Source: Candidatus Poribacteria bacterium
GTDB taxonomy: Bacteria > Poribacteria > DTPJ01 > WJIO01
NCBI GenBank assembly: GCA_014730235.1
Contig: WJIO01000224.1
Span: 1-10,288, forward strand
Reading direction: 5' to 3'
Length of the DNA stretch: 10,288 nucleotides
Part shown: positions 1 to 6,429 of the stretch, in pieces
How positions within the stretch are numbered: position 1 is the stretch's first letter
Layout: each line of letters begins with the position of its first letter
The notes under the pieces: model-generated
What the model was told of the DNA's origin: nothing
Seen by the model: only the letters and a program-made list of their open reading frames with translations
Databases searched by the model: none
Program-made: the position numbers and the translations under genes

Positions 1-1121
1 CCGGTGAGTTTTTCAAAGGCCGGATTGACGTATGTAATAGTTTTGTCAGCATCTATGACTGTTATAGGGTACGGGGTGTTTTCAAGGAGACTGGAGTTAA
101 AATCCCTGCTTTCCCTCAGTTCTTTTTCAATCTTTTTTTGTTCTGTAATGTCGTTAAAAACGGTGGCAAAATGCCTCGGCTTGGGTGTGAATGTTGAAAT
201 ATTGAAATGCTTATCCAATGGTGGAAAATAAATTTCAAATTGCCTTGATTTACCTGTGGAGATAACCTCAGCATATATTTCAAGGTAAGGTGGATCTTCT
301 GAGCCATATAGTTCCGATGCGAGACTGCCAATAGCTGTTTCTCGGCTTATGCCTGTAATCTTTTCATAGGCAGGATTTACATCCAGAATTATGTAGTCAA
401 CAGGATTGCCTTTTCCATCATATACAATTTCATGAAGACTCAAACCCTCGTTCATCGATGAATATAAAGAACGGTATTTTTCCTCACTTTCATATAATTG
501 GTTTTCCATTTCCTTTCGCTTTATGGCATTGGCAAACATATCACTGACAATTTTAAGTAGTTCTACGTCTTCTTCAGACCATGTTCTTAATTTTTTTACA
601 GAATCAAATCCCATAAAACCTATGAGAGAATCTTCGTAGACCATTGGAACAGCGATAAGTGATTGTATATTTTGTAGCTGAAAATGTTCTTTATCCAGGG
701 CTGCTTCCTCTGGTAGATCGTCCACATTAGGCACATATAACACGTCCAGATCCCTTAGTTTTTTAGTGAAAAAGGGTAATTCTCTATCTATTATAACGCC
801 TTTAAGTTTTTGTATCTGGGGTTTTATGCCTTTAGCACACCACTCATGGGTATTATCAGCAATTATTTTATCTTCCCTGAAAAGGAAAACATAGCTGCGG
901 TCAACGTCAGAAAATTTACCTATGGTTTTCAAAGCCTGGTTGAGACCGTTATCAATTTCTTCCGGTTTAAGTTTGATGAAATTTGCAGATATACTGCTGA
1001 TAATCTTGCCAAATTCAATTCTATGATTTAACATATTCTCCAGTTGTTTATATTCAGAGAGATTTTGGTTGTCCGACGATTGGTGCTGATTGGATTTTTT
1101 TTCTATATTATCTTCTATCAT
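1..1121 (-). CDS. GAF-PAS-PAS sensor protein, N-terminal part (partial, runs off left edge)
   Basis: The minus strand is open from ATG 1121 to the window edge, giving 373 complete codons with no stop. An AGGA lies 8 nt before the ATG. Residues about 45-200 form a GAF domain of the type found in sensor kinases, with YVFLFRED, NTHEWC, IQSLIAVPM and LIGFMGFDSV followed by TWSEEDVELL. A short coiled segment (about 200-215) leads to a first PAS domain (about 216-330: EEKYRSLYSSMNEG, NPAYEKITG, closing with FNDITEQKK). A second PAS starts near 335 (LLENTPYPITVIDAD, VNPAFEKLTG) and is cut by the edge. No signal peptide or membrane segment is seen, so it is probably a cytoplasmic sensor. The output domain is outside the window. 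A histidine kinase is the usual partner of this arrangement, but a diguanylate cyclase or further PAS domains cannot be excluded. The ligand is unknown. Confidence 0.88.
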   Translation of the reverse strand, partial: MIEDNIEKKSNQHQSSDNQNLSEYKQLENMLNHRIEFGKIISSISANFIKLKPEEIDNGLNQALKTIGKFSDVDRSYVFLFREDKIIADNTHEWCAKGIKPQIQKLKGVIIDRELPFFTKKLRDLDVLYVPNVDDLPEEAALDKEHFQLQNIQSLIAVPMVYEDSLIGFMGFDSVKKLRTWSEEDVELLKIVSDMFANAIKRKEMENQLYESEEKYRSLYSSMNEGLSLHEIVYDGKGNPVDYIILDVNPAYEKITGISRETAIGSLASELYGSEDPPYLEIYAEVISTGKSRQFEIYFPPLDKHFNISTFTPKPRHFATVFNDITEQKKIEKELRESRDFNSSLLENTPYPITVIDADKTITYVNPAFEKLT

Positions 1122-1167
1122 TTTATAATTCCTGTATGATATTCTCTCTTTAAAAATTCACTGGAGT

Positions 1168-1229
1168 TTTCTGCGAAGGCAGGAATCCAGAAAACCTATA
1201 TAATTACTGGATTCCTGCCTTCGCAGAAA
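1168..1229. repeat. Long palindromic intergenic repeat (copy 1)
   Basis: Two 23-nt arms (1168-1190 and 1207-1229) are perfect reverse complements around a 16-nt AT-rich loop. Arm core: CTGCGAAGGCAGGAATCCAG. The right arm continues into ATGAC. A diverged copy lies at 2303-2355. The element sits upstream of the sensor gene and downstream of the cyclase gene. It resembles the short palindromic repeats built on GGATTCC that are scattered through many bacterial intergenic regions. It could also serve as a terminator for the cyclase transcript, but no clear U-run follows either arm. Confidence 0.8.
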
Positions 1230-1403
1230 TGACAAACAGATGATATTTTTTTTCTCAATTAGACGATGTTTTTTTACATTTCCATACTCAAGTCGGATGA
1301 GCCAAAGTTTTTTATTATTACCACTCACAACTCTGAAGAACCACTTTTTTAAAGCTTCATATATTATTTCGGATGTATTTGATAAAAAGTTTAGTTGATT
1401 ATG

Positions 1404-2054
1404 CTATTTATCCTCAATAATAATCACCCGGGCCCAGGAACTGTCCATAATTTTTACTTTATATGGCAGGGCCATAACGAAGAACTCCCGCTTTTTTATC
1501 TGATCCAGGTTGTCCAGCCACTCTATCAGGCATACATCCTCTTTCATGAGAATATCATGGAGCTTACGGCCATTTTTAATGTTATCTGACAGACCCACGT
1601 TATTATCTATACCCACCATCTTAACTTTGTGAGCTCGCATCCATTCCGCTGCTTCTGGTGTAAGATGAGGGTGTGGGCGATTTCCATTGAGACTTTCCTG
1701 ATCATTATTTCGGCAGATTATTATGTCACCCTCCTGGATTATATCGCCAATGGCTTTATCCAGGTAATCAGGTGATATAGCCTTATTTTTTTCTGCATCG
1801 TCAACTTCAAGGAGTATCCCTCTGCCAAAATATATATCAAGAGGTAAATCAGTTACATCCTTACCGCCGTCATAAAAATGGGCTGGAGCTTCTACGTGAG
1901 TTCCAACATGGCTGTGGGTTTTTACGTCATGTTTATATGCCCTATCGGCAAGAAGACCGCGCTCTATAATAAAGGGTCTGTCATTGCTTCCAGGTGGAAC
2001 GACTTCGTAGGATATATCCACAATTCGGTATTTGTTTGTGTCAATGTTAAACAT
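1404..2054 (-). CDS. Cyclase-family metal-dependent hydrolase (kynurenine formamidase-like)
   Basis: This 216-residue protein has the usual length and layout of the cyclase/KynB family (PF04199), whose members hydrolyse amide or lactone bonds with bound divalent metal. The signature HVGTHVEAPAHF is at residues 49-60, matching the family pattern HxGTHxDxPxH. H49, H53, E55 and H59 are candidate metal ligands or catalytic residues. E55 replaces the usual Asp. Later family landmarks are HPHLTPEAAEWM, then VGIDNN, then LHDILMKEDVCLIEWLDNL, whose Glu before WL fits the late metal-binding Glu. There is no signal peptide, so it is likely cytoplasmic. The start is ATG 2054, with AAAGGT 8 to 10 nt upstream and a good promoter at 2108-2136. 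The gene stands alone and diverges from the glycosidase-like gene. No tryptophan-catabolism gene is nearby, so the true substrate is unknown and a kynB symbol is not justified. Confidence 0.88.
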   Translation of the reverse strand: MFNIDTNKYRIVDISYEVVPPGSNDRPFIIERGLLADRAYKHDVKTHSHVGTHVEAPAHFYDGGKDVTDLPLDIYFGRGILLEVDDAEKNKAISPDYLDKAIGDIIQEGDIIICRNNDQESLNGNRPHPHLTPEAAEWMRAHKVKMVGIDNNVGLSDNIKNGRKLHDILMKEDVCLIEWLDNLDQIKKREFFVMALPYKVKIMDSSWARVIIIEDK

Positions 2055-2107
2055 TTTGTTTACCTTTCGTATAATTTTCTAATTTTGTTAAGTTTTTACA
2101 ATATGTC

Positions 2108-2136
2108 ATTATTGCATATCTATAACAGCATGTCAA
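2108..2136 (-). promoter_or_regulatory. Sigma70-type promoter of the cyclase gene
   Basis: Read on the minus strand: TTGACA (2136-2131), a 17-nt spacer, then AATAAT (2113-2108). A TG just before the -10 gives an extended -10 (TGCAATAAT). The expected RNA start near 2100 leaves a leader of about 45 nt before ATG 2054. Spacing and hexamers are close to consensus. The call is by inspection only. Confidence 0.6.
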
Positions 2137-2302
2137 TTAAGTTATTCCTTATCCAAGCATAAATTTTACATCCCTGTGTTATTGCAAAGAACGGAGTAAC
2201 AAATAAAGTTTTTAGTCTGTATCAGAAGTTTTGGTTCATCCCGTTTAAGTGTGGAAGTGTAAAAGACATTGTCCAATTAAGAAAAAAGGGCCTCCTCCAT
2301 TT

Positions 2303-2355
2303 GTCATTTCTGCGGAAGCAGTAATCCAGTCTTTGTGCTGATGCTTCTGGATTCC
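2303..2355. repeat. Decayed copy of the palindromic repeat (copy 2)
   Basis: The left arm, 2303-2329 (GTCATTTCTGCGG then AAGCAGTAATCCAG), matches the minus-strand reading of 1233-1207 at 24 of 27 positions. Of the opposite arm only CTGGATTCC (2347-2355) survives. It can pair with 8 of 9 bases of the inner left arm. This looks like an old, degrading member of the same repeat family as copy 1. Confidence 0.65.
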
Positions 2356-2491
2356 TTATTTAAGCCTTAAAAATGCGCTTTTCCGAAGATTATTGTTTGT
2401 TGCTTATAAATGTTTGGTGCTTTCTGTATTTTATGTTAAATATGCACTAATGCGATGGCTTAATATGCGAAGTGTTTATAGTGGCTTTATA

Positions 2492-2521
2492 TTGATTTTA
2501 TGTCGAAAGGTATGTTAATAT
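2492..2521 (+). promoter_or_regulatory. Weak promoter candidate for the glycosidase-like gene
   Basis: TTGATT (2492-2497), an 18-nt spacer and TAATAT (2516-2521) lie about 50 nt before ATG 2571. The -10 sits inside a short inverted repeat, GGTAT(6 nt)ATACC at 2509-2524, which could be an operator half-site pair. Both readings are weak in such AT-rich DNA. Confidence 0.3.
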
Positions 2522-2570
2522 ACCGATAGCAAAAAACAATATATTGAATTCCAGGATCAGGAGGTGTATT

Positions 2571-4844
2571 ATGACCACAGAATTGAAAAACAGAATTTCA
2601 TCGGAATGTGTTTCTATTGAAGGTGAATATATCAAATTAATGATTTCTCCCAAAAGTGGTTATTATTGTTTACTTGACAAACAGTCGGATGTGTGGTGGT
2701 ATTCAAATCCATATGAGGATCGTCTGGGAACAGCTTCAGTTATTATAAAAAATGAGGTAAGGGAAATTCCACTGAAGAATTTTGAAGTTGATAAAGGGGA
2801 TGGACATATTAATCTCTTATTCAATGATAGAGAAAATGGTATAAAAATTAAAATAACGTTTGAGATGCTAAAGCATGGTCGGACAGTTGAAATTTCATAT
2901 ACTTCATCCAGAGAGATAAAAGTAAAAAGCATACGTTTGCTTGATGAATCCCTTTGGGTCTCGGATACTGGTAAAGGCTGTGTGCTGGTTCCTGTTCGTC
3001 TTGGGCTTATGATAATGGCTGACAGCGGCAAGGTATTTAATAAAAGATTCCCTACTTTCGGCTATGAGGGTTGTCATATGGAAATGTTAGGGATGGTGAA
3101 TGAGGGATCGGCTGTGCTGGTAACATGGCATGACCCTTATATAACAGCGGAAGTAAACAGCAAATTGCTGGATGAAAATCAAGCAAAGGCTCTGGCAAAA
3201 AAGGAACCGGATACAAAGCAGGTTATTTCAACATCACTAAGTTTGCGTAAAACTGCTGATAGATTCAGGATCAAGTTTTTGGGCGAAGGTGATCACGTTA
3301 CTGTTGGAAAAGCTTACAGTGAAGTTGCCGCCGAAAAAGGTTGGCTGGTAAAATGGGATGAAAAGCTTGAGGAATATCCGGATGGGGAGAAGCTCTTTGG
3401 CGCTATTAATTATAAGTTGTGGAGTGTTCTTTCCCGAAATCTTGATGAAGAAGGTAATGAGAAAAGCGTTAGTGTAAACTGGACTTTCAAGGAAGCTGCT
3501 CAGGTGGCTGAGCACCTTAAGCATGATTTGGAATTGGATAAGGTATTATTTATCATGGGAGGCTGGATACATCGGGGTTATGATAATCAACACCCGGATA
3601 TACTACCAGCGGCACCGGAATGCGGCGGCGATGATGATCTGGCCGAGTGTTCCAGAAGGGTGCAGAAGCTGGGTTATACTTTGAGCTTTCACGATAATTA
3701 CCAGGATATATATACAGATTCACCCTCGTGGGATGAAGATCTGATAATGAAGCGGGAAGATGGTAGCCTGGCCCTGGGTGGATTTTGGGCTGGCGGTAGA
3801 GCTTATCTGACGTGTTCCAGAGAAGCCGTCGGACTGGCGCAACGACCTCAGAACCTGCCAAAGGTAAAAGAGCTTTATAATCCAAACTCTTATTTTATTG
3901 ATACCACATATGCGGCAGGATTATATGAATGTTTTGATCCCAAGCATCCGTTGTCATTATGGGATGATATGATATACAAGAGCGCGATATCCGACTATGC
4001 CCGGGAGTTATTCGGCAACTTCGGATCAGAATGTGGACGGGAATGGGCTATACCTCACGCTGACTTTTTTGAAGGACTTACAGGTGTAAGTGGTAGGTAT
4101 TATCATAATCTGGACGTAGATGAAATTGGCGCGGTGGTTGTGCCTCTGTTTGAAATGGCTTACAGGGATTGTATTGCCATGTATGGAAAATACGGATATG
4201 ATTACTCATCATCAGCGGAATACGTTTTGCATCATATCAGCATTGGCAGGCCTATGCACTATCATAATGTTCCACAACATTTATACTGGAAGAATATGTC
4301 TACTGACGAACTGGATATGCCAGAAGCCGGAAAACCGGATAAGCGTTATTTCTGTCGTGGGCATAATGGCTGGAGTCAGGGGATGTGCTTATTTGACCGT
4401 TATGTCAAAAACACATACGAGGTGTTGTCACCATTAAATGAGATTACATCCCGGATGAAAATAGTAGATTTTCAATTTCTCAAGGATAATCATGAAGTTA
4501 TAAAGACTGTGTTTGAAAATGTTCCAAAAGCCATGTTTGATAGGGATGTCACTGTTGTCGTAAATAAAAGCCATGAACCTTATGAATATGACTCAAGTAT
4601 AGATGGAAAGGTGGTTCTGCCTGCTTATGGCTTTGTGATAGAATGTCCTGAGTTTGTGGCCTTTTATGCTCTGGAATGGGATGGTGTGGTTTATAGACAA
4701 CCTGCCCTGTTTACTATAAGAAGTATGGACGGAGCATCTCTCCCCTGGTCATCAAAAATAAAGGTGTTTCATGGTTTTGGAGATGAGAGGATTAAAATAA
4801 AGGGTGAAATTCATGAGATAAAACGGGAGGAGATAGTTTACTGA
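2571..4844 (+). CDS. Large TIM-barrel glycoside hydrolase-like protein (DUF5696/GH101-like)
   Basis: A 757-residue cytoplasmic-type protein with no signal peptide. I chose ATG 2571 because a full AGGAGGT (2559-2565) lies 5 nt upstream. A TTG nine codons earlier has no ribosome site. Residues 1-260 are beta-rich, like the N-terminal sandwich domain of large glycosidases (GYYCLLDKQSDVWWYSNP near 30-47). The middle looks like a catalytic barrel: FIMGGWIHRGYDNQHPDILP (327-346), GG then DDDLAEC, LSFHDNYQDIY (371-381), YFIDTTYAAG (441-450), and SECGREW (486-492) before PHADFFEG. The C-terminal part (about 620-757) is again beta-rich. By analogy with such barrels, D444 and an acid in the SECGRE segment are candidate catalytic residues; that is inference. 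The family assignment is from memory of the GGW-GYD-P and FIDxxxA patterns. Substrate is unknown, probably an alpha-linked sugar. It lies 118 nt ahead of the lipoprotein gene and may share its transcript. Confidence 0.72.
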   Translation: MTTELKNRISSECVSIEGEYIKLMISPKSGYYCLLDKQSDVWWYSNPYEDRLGTASVIIKNEVREIPLKNFEVDKGDGHINLLFNDRENGIKIKITFEMLKHGRTVEISYTSSREIKVKSIRLLDESLWVSDTGKGCVLVPVRLGLMIMADSGKVFNKRFPTFGYEGCHMEMLGMVNEGSAVLVTWHDPYITAEVNSKLLDENQAKALAKKEPDTKQVISTSLSLRKTADRFRIKFLGEGDHVTVGKAYSEVAAEKGWLVKWDEKLEEYPDGEKLFGAINYKLWSVLSRNLDEEGNEKSVSVNWTFKEAAQVAEHLKHDLELDKVLFIMGGWIHRGYDNQHPDILPAAPECGGDDDLAECSRRVQKLGYTLSFHDNYQDIYTDSPSWDEDLIMKREDGSLALGGFWAGGRAYLTCSREAVGLAQRPQNLPKVKELYNPNSYFIDTTYAAGLYECFDPKHPLSLWDDMIYKSAISDYARELFGNFGSECGREWAIPHADFFEGLTGVSGRYYHNLDVDEIGAVVVPLFEMAYRDCIAMYGKYGYDYSSSAEYVLHHISIGRPMHYHNVPQHLYWKNMSTDELDMPEAGKPDKRYFCRGHNGWSQGMCLFDRYVKNTYEVLSPLNEITSRMKIVDFQFLKDNHEVIKTVFENVPKAMFDRDVTVVVNKSHEPYEYDSSIDGKVVLPAYGFVIECPEFVAFYALEWDGVVYRQPALFTIRSMDGASLPWSSKIKVFHGFGDERIKIKGEIHEIKREEIVY

Positions 4845-4862
4845 GATAAGTTACAGAAAAAG

Positions 4863-4920
4863 AATGACGCGGAATGGACGGATTTTCAACGATTATATAG
4901 ATAATTATATCCGCGTCATT
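4863..4920 (+). repeat. Inverted repeat just after the glycosidase-like gene
   Basis: AATGACGCGGA (4863-4873) and TCCGCGTCATT (4910-4920) are perfect 11-bp arms with a 36-nt AT-rich loop that contains a smaller ATTAT/ATAAT hairpin. It begins 18 nt after the stop codon. No U-run follows, so it is a weak terminator candidate at best. It may be an RNA end-protecting stem-loop. The parS site starts 12 nt further on. Confidence 0.55.
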
Positions 4921-4931
4921 TATGATTGTGA

Positions 4932-4947
4932 TGTTTCACGTGAAACA
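4932..4947. promoter_or_regulatory. parS: parS centromere site 1 (ParB-binding)
   Basis: The 16-mer TGTTTCACGTGAAACA is a perfect palindrome, extended by A/T to 18 bp at 4931-4948. It is identical to the widely conserved chromosomal parS consensus recognised by ParB/Spo0J. It lies between genes, ending 3 nt before the Shine-Dalgarno of the BNR lipoprotein. A second identical copy lies at 7734-7749. Two exact copies in 10 kb cannot reasonably be chance. Confidence 0.93.
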
Positions 4948-4962
4948 TTCGGGAGAATTTTC

Positions 4963-5805
4963 ATGAAGTTGATGTTAGTTGGTTTAGTTTGCTTGCTTAT
5001 ATTACAGGTTGGTTGTGCTAATAATGTGCAAATCTCAGAGGTTGAGTTTAATACATTTACAAACGATGGAATTGCCATGTTTGCCCGTGGTTGGGATGCT
5101 GAAGCATTAGGTGTTTACCTTTCTGTTAAACCCCGGGGGTTAAATGAGGATGTGGTATTTCTCATGGGTGCTTTAAAAGTTCCTGGTGCCTCAATACGTT
5201 CTGTATTACTCAGGTCTGGTGATGGTGGAGAAACCTGGGCTGAAGTAATGACAACTGTTACAGGTAGTGATATTATGGATTTATTCTTTTTGGATAAAAA
5301 TACTGGCTGGACTCTGGTTATGGAAACTGTAGAAGGACCCGGAAATCTCTGGATTTACGGAACTGACGATGGTGGTAAAACATGGGAATGGTTATCCAAA
5401 GTACCAAAACGTCACTACTCTGGTCAACCGGTGGATATGGGTTTTATTGATGAAAAGATTGGTCGTCTGGAAATGCTTTATGATGGTGCTTCACCTGCTG
5501 ATGGTTTTGTTATATTGGCAACTTCTGATGGTGGGAGAAGCTGGTCTGAGGTGAGAAGTGTGCCGCTTGAGGAGTATAAAGCCAGTCTGAGGGATGAAGA
5601 TGATTATAAGGAATATGAAAATATTTCAACAAGTAAGAATGGTAGTCAATGGAAACTAGAACGTAGAGAGAATAATTTGCTGGCTCTATTGTGGCGTGAA
5701 GATGAGGGGGATGAATGGGAGTTAAAATCTTTAATACCCTATGAATTCCGCTTTAAAGATGGAATAGTTAAAAAGCCATTTCTGCCTGTTGTTGAAGATA
5801 AATAA
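4963..5805 (+). CDS. Secreted lipoprotein with Asp-box (BNR) repeats
   Basis: I place the start at ATG 4963 (280 residues). GGGAG (4951-4955) lies 7 nt upstream and a signal peptide begins exactly there: MKLMLVGLVCLLILQVGC, with C18 as the probable lipidated cysteine. The box QVGC is imperfect because Leu is at -4 rather than -3. An upstream in-frame ATG at 4864 would have to read through an inverted repeat and the parS site. The mature protein carries clear Asp-boxes, [ST]xDxGxxW, at residues 85-92, 134-141 and 187-194. Degenerate ones lie at 223-230 and 245-252, so a small beta-propeller is likely. Such repeats occur in sialidases and in Ycf48/photosystem II assembly-type proteins. No sialidase catalytic residues are evident, so a binding or scaffold role outside the cytoplasm is more likely than an enzyme. 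It may be co-transcribed with the glycosidase-like gene. Confidence 0.82.
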   Translation: MKLMLVGLVCLLILQVGCANNVQISEVEFNTFTNDGIAMFARGWDAEALGVYLSVKPRGLNEDVVFLMGALKVPGASIRSVLLRSGDGGETWAEVMTTVTGSDIMDLFFLDKNTGWTLVMETVEGPGNLWIYGTDDGGKTWEWLSKVPKRHYSGQPVDMGFIDEKIGRLEMLYDGASPADGFVILATSDGGRSWSEVRSVPLEEYKASLRDEDDYKEYENISTSKNGSQWKLERRENNLLALLWREDEGDEWELKSLIPYEFRFKDGIVKKPFLPVVEDK

Positions 5806-5846
5806 AACACATGGGTTTAACTTTTTAGTTAAACCCATGTGTTTTA
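5803..5846. terminator. Perfect 20-bp stem-loop, probable bidirectional terminator
   Basis: TAAAACACATGGGTTTAACT (5803-5822) and its exact reverse complement (5827-5846) flank a TTTT loop. The outer end of the stem includes the TAA stop of the lipoprotein gene. The arms start with AAAA and end with TTTT, so the hairpin has the A-tract/U-tract look of a terminator on both strands. It sits between convergent genes. The stem is AT-rich with a short GGG/CCC core. Confidence 0.75.
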
Positions 5847-5853
5847 TATTTAT

Positions 5854-5895
5854 GTTTAGTGTGGTTATAATTGAAACTTCTTTACCACACTGAAC
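5854..5895. repeat. Second stem-loop in the convergent spacer
   Basis: GTTTAGTGTGGT (5854-5865) pairs with ACCACACTGAAC (5884-5895) over 12 positions. One pair is G-U on the plus-strand RNA and a mismatch on the minus-strand RNA. It lies just beyond the stop of the CBM9 remnant and may be that gene's old terminator or a second backup for rightward transcription. Confidence 0.5.
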
Positions 5896-5910
5896 CCGAA
5901 AGAGCCATAT

Positions 5911-6417
5911 TTATTTGGTGGCTCCCCATGTGGTTACTGTTGAATCATTGGGATTTACTGATAGATAGTCTATAAGAAATTTAAGTTCACCAAAAACACT
6001 GGGATTACTGTAGCTTAATTCTCCGGCTGCCAGTTCCTTTTCACTCCAGCTTAGTTTATGATCTCTATCACCACCATCGTCGTCGTCATTCATTTGTATA
6101 TTGAAACCGATAACACCCTGGTCTTTTACTTCAACATTAAACATATCCAGGGGGATTGCCATTTCTGTTGCCCATCCATAGTTGGTATTAACAACTGCTG
6201 CTTTTATTCCCAGGGTGTTTGCAGCTATTCCCTGGCCATTTGCACCTTTATAGCCATTGAGAATTGGTTCATCTATTGGACTGTCGATGTTGTAGCGACC
6301 AAGGGTCATCTGGGAGCAGTCGGCTTCATAGACACCGGGTTTGCTATTGTCGCCATCAATGTAGACTTCAATGCTGTCATTCTTCCATACGTTATCGCCG
6401 GTATCCTCGTTAATATG
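5911..6417 (-). pseudogene. 5'-truncated CBM9-like (carbohydrate-binding) domain remnant
   Basis: The minus strand is open for 168 codons, but it begins directly after a TGA (6420-6418) with no start codon or ribosome site. The first homologous residues are already mid-domain: DNVWKNDSIEVYIDGDNS at about codons 8-25. Further family landmarks are YGWATEMAIPLDMF, GVIGFNIQMNDDDDGGDRDH and NPSVFGELKF, the normal C-terminal half of a CBM9-type sugar-binding domain. About 70 residues of the domain, and whatever preceded it, are missing. The internal ATG at 6309 has no Shine-Dalgarno and would begin inside the fold. The lost 5' part is replaced by the intact UroD-like gene, whose stop lies 12 nt away. 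This suggests a deletion or insertion joint near 6418-6429. The reading frame has no internal stop, so the break may be recent. Re-initiation after the UroD stop is possible but unlikely. Confidence 0.75.
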
Positions 6418-6429
6418 TCAAAAAAATTA

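Larger units (their letters stand above)
2055..2570. other. Divergent intergenic region
   Basis: About 515 bases separate the divergent cyclase and glycosidase-like genes. They hold the cyclase promoter (2108-2136), a decayed copy of the palindromic repeat (2303-2355) and a weak promoter candidate for the rightward gene (2492-2521). I see no credible small gene or RNA gene in the rest. The stretch is AT-rich and stop-rich in all frames. Confidence 0.6.

Noticed and set aside
1233-1403. Possible small RNA or gene in the spacer between sensor and cyclase genes
   Set aside because: AT-rich with T-runs, but no start with a ribosome site, no tRNA-like fold and no clear promoter-terminator pair.
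2015-2023. DnaA-box-like ATATCCACA
   Set aside because: It is a single near match inside the cyclase gene. No cluster of boxes exists, so there is no sign of oriC itself in the window.
2544-2570. TTG start nine codons upstream for the glycosidase-like gene
   Set aside because: The AGGAGGT at 2559-2565 is placed for ATG 2571 and lies inside the longer version.
4864-4962. N-terminal extension of the BNR lipoprotein starting at ATG 4864
   Set aside because: It has no ribosome site, reads through an inverted repeat and parS, and would bury the signal peptide that begins at 4963.
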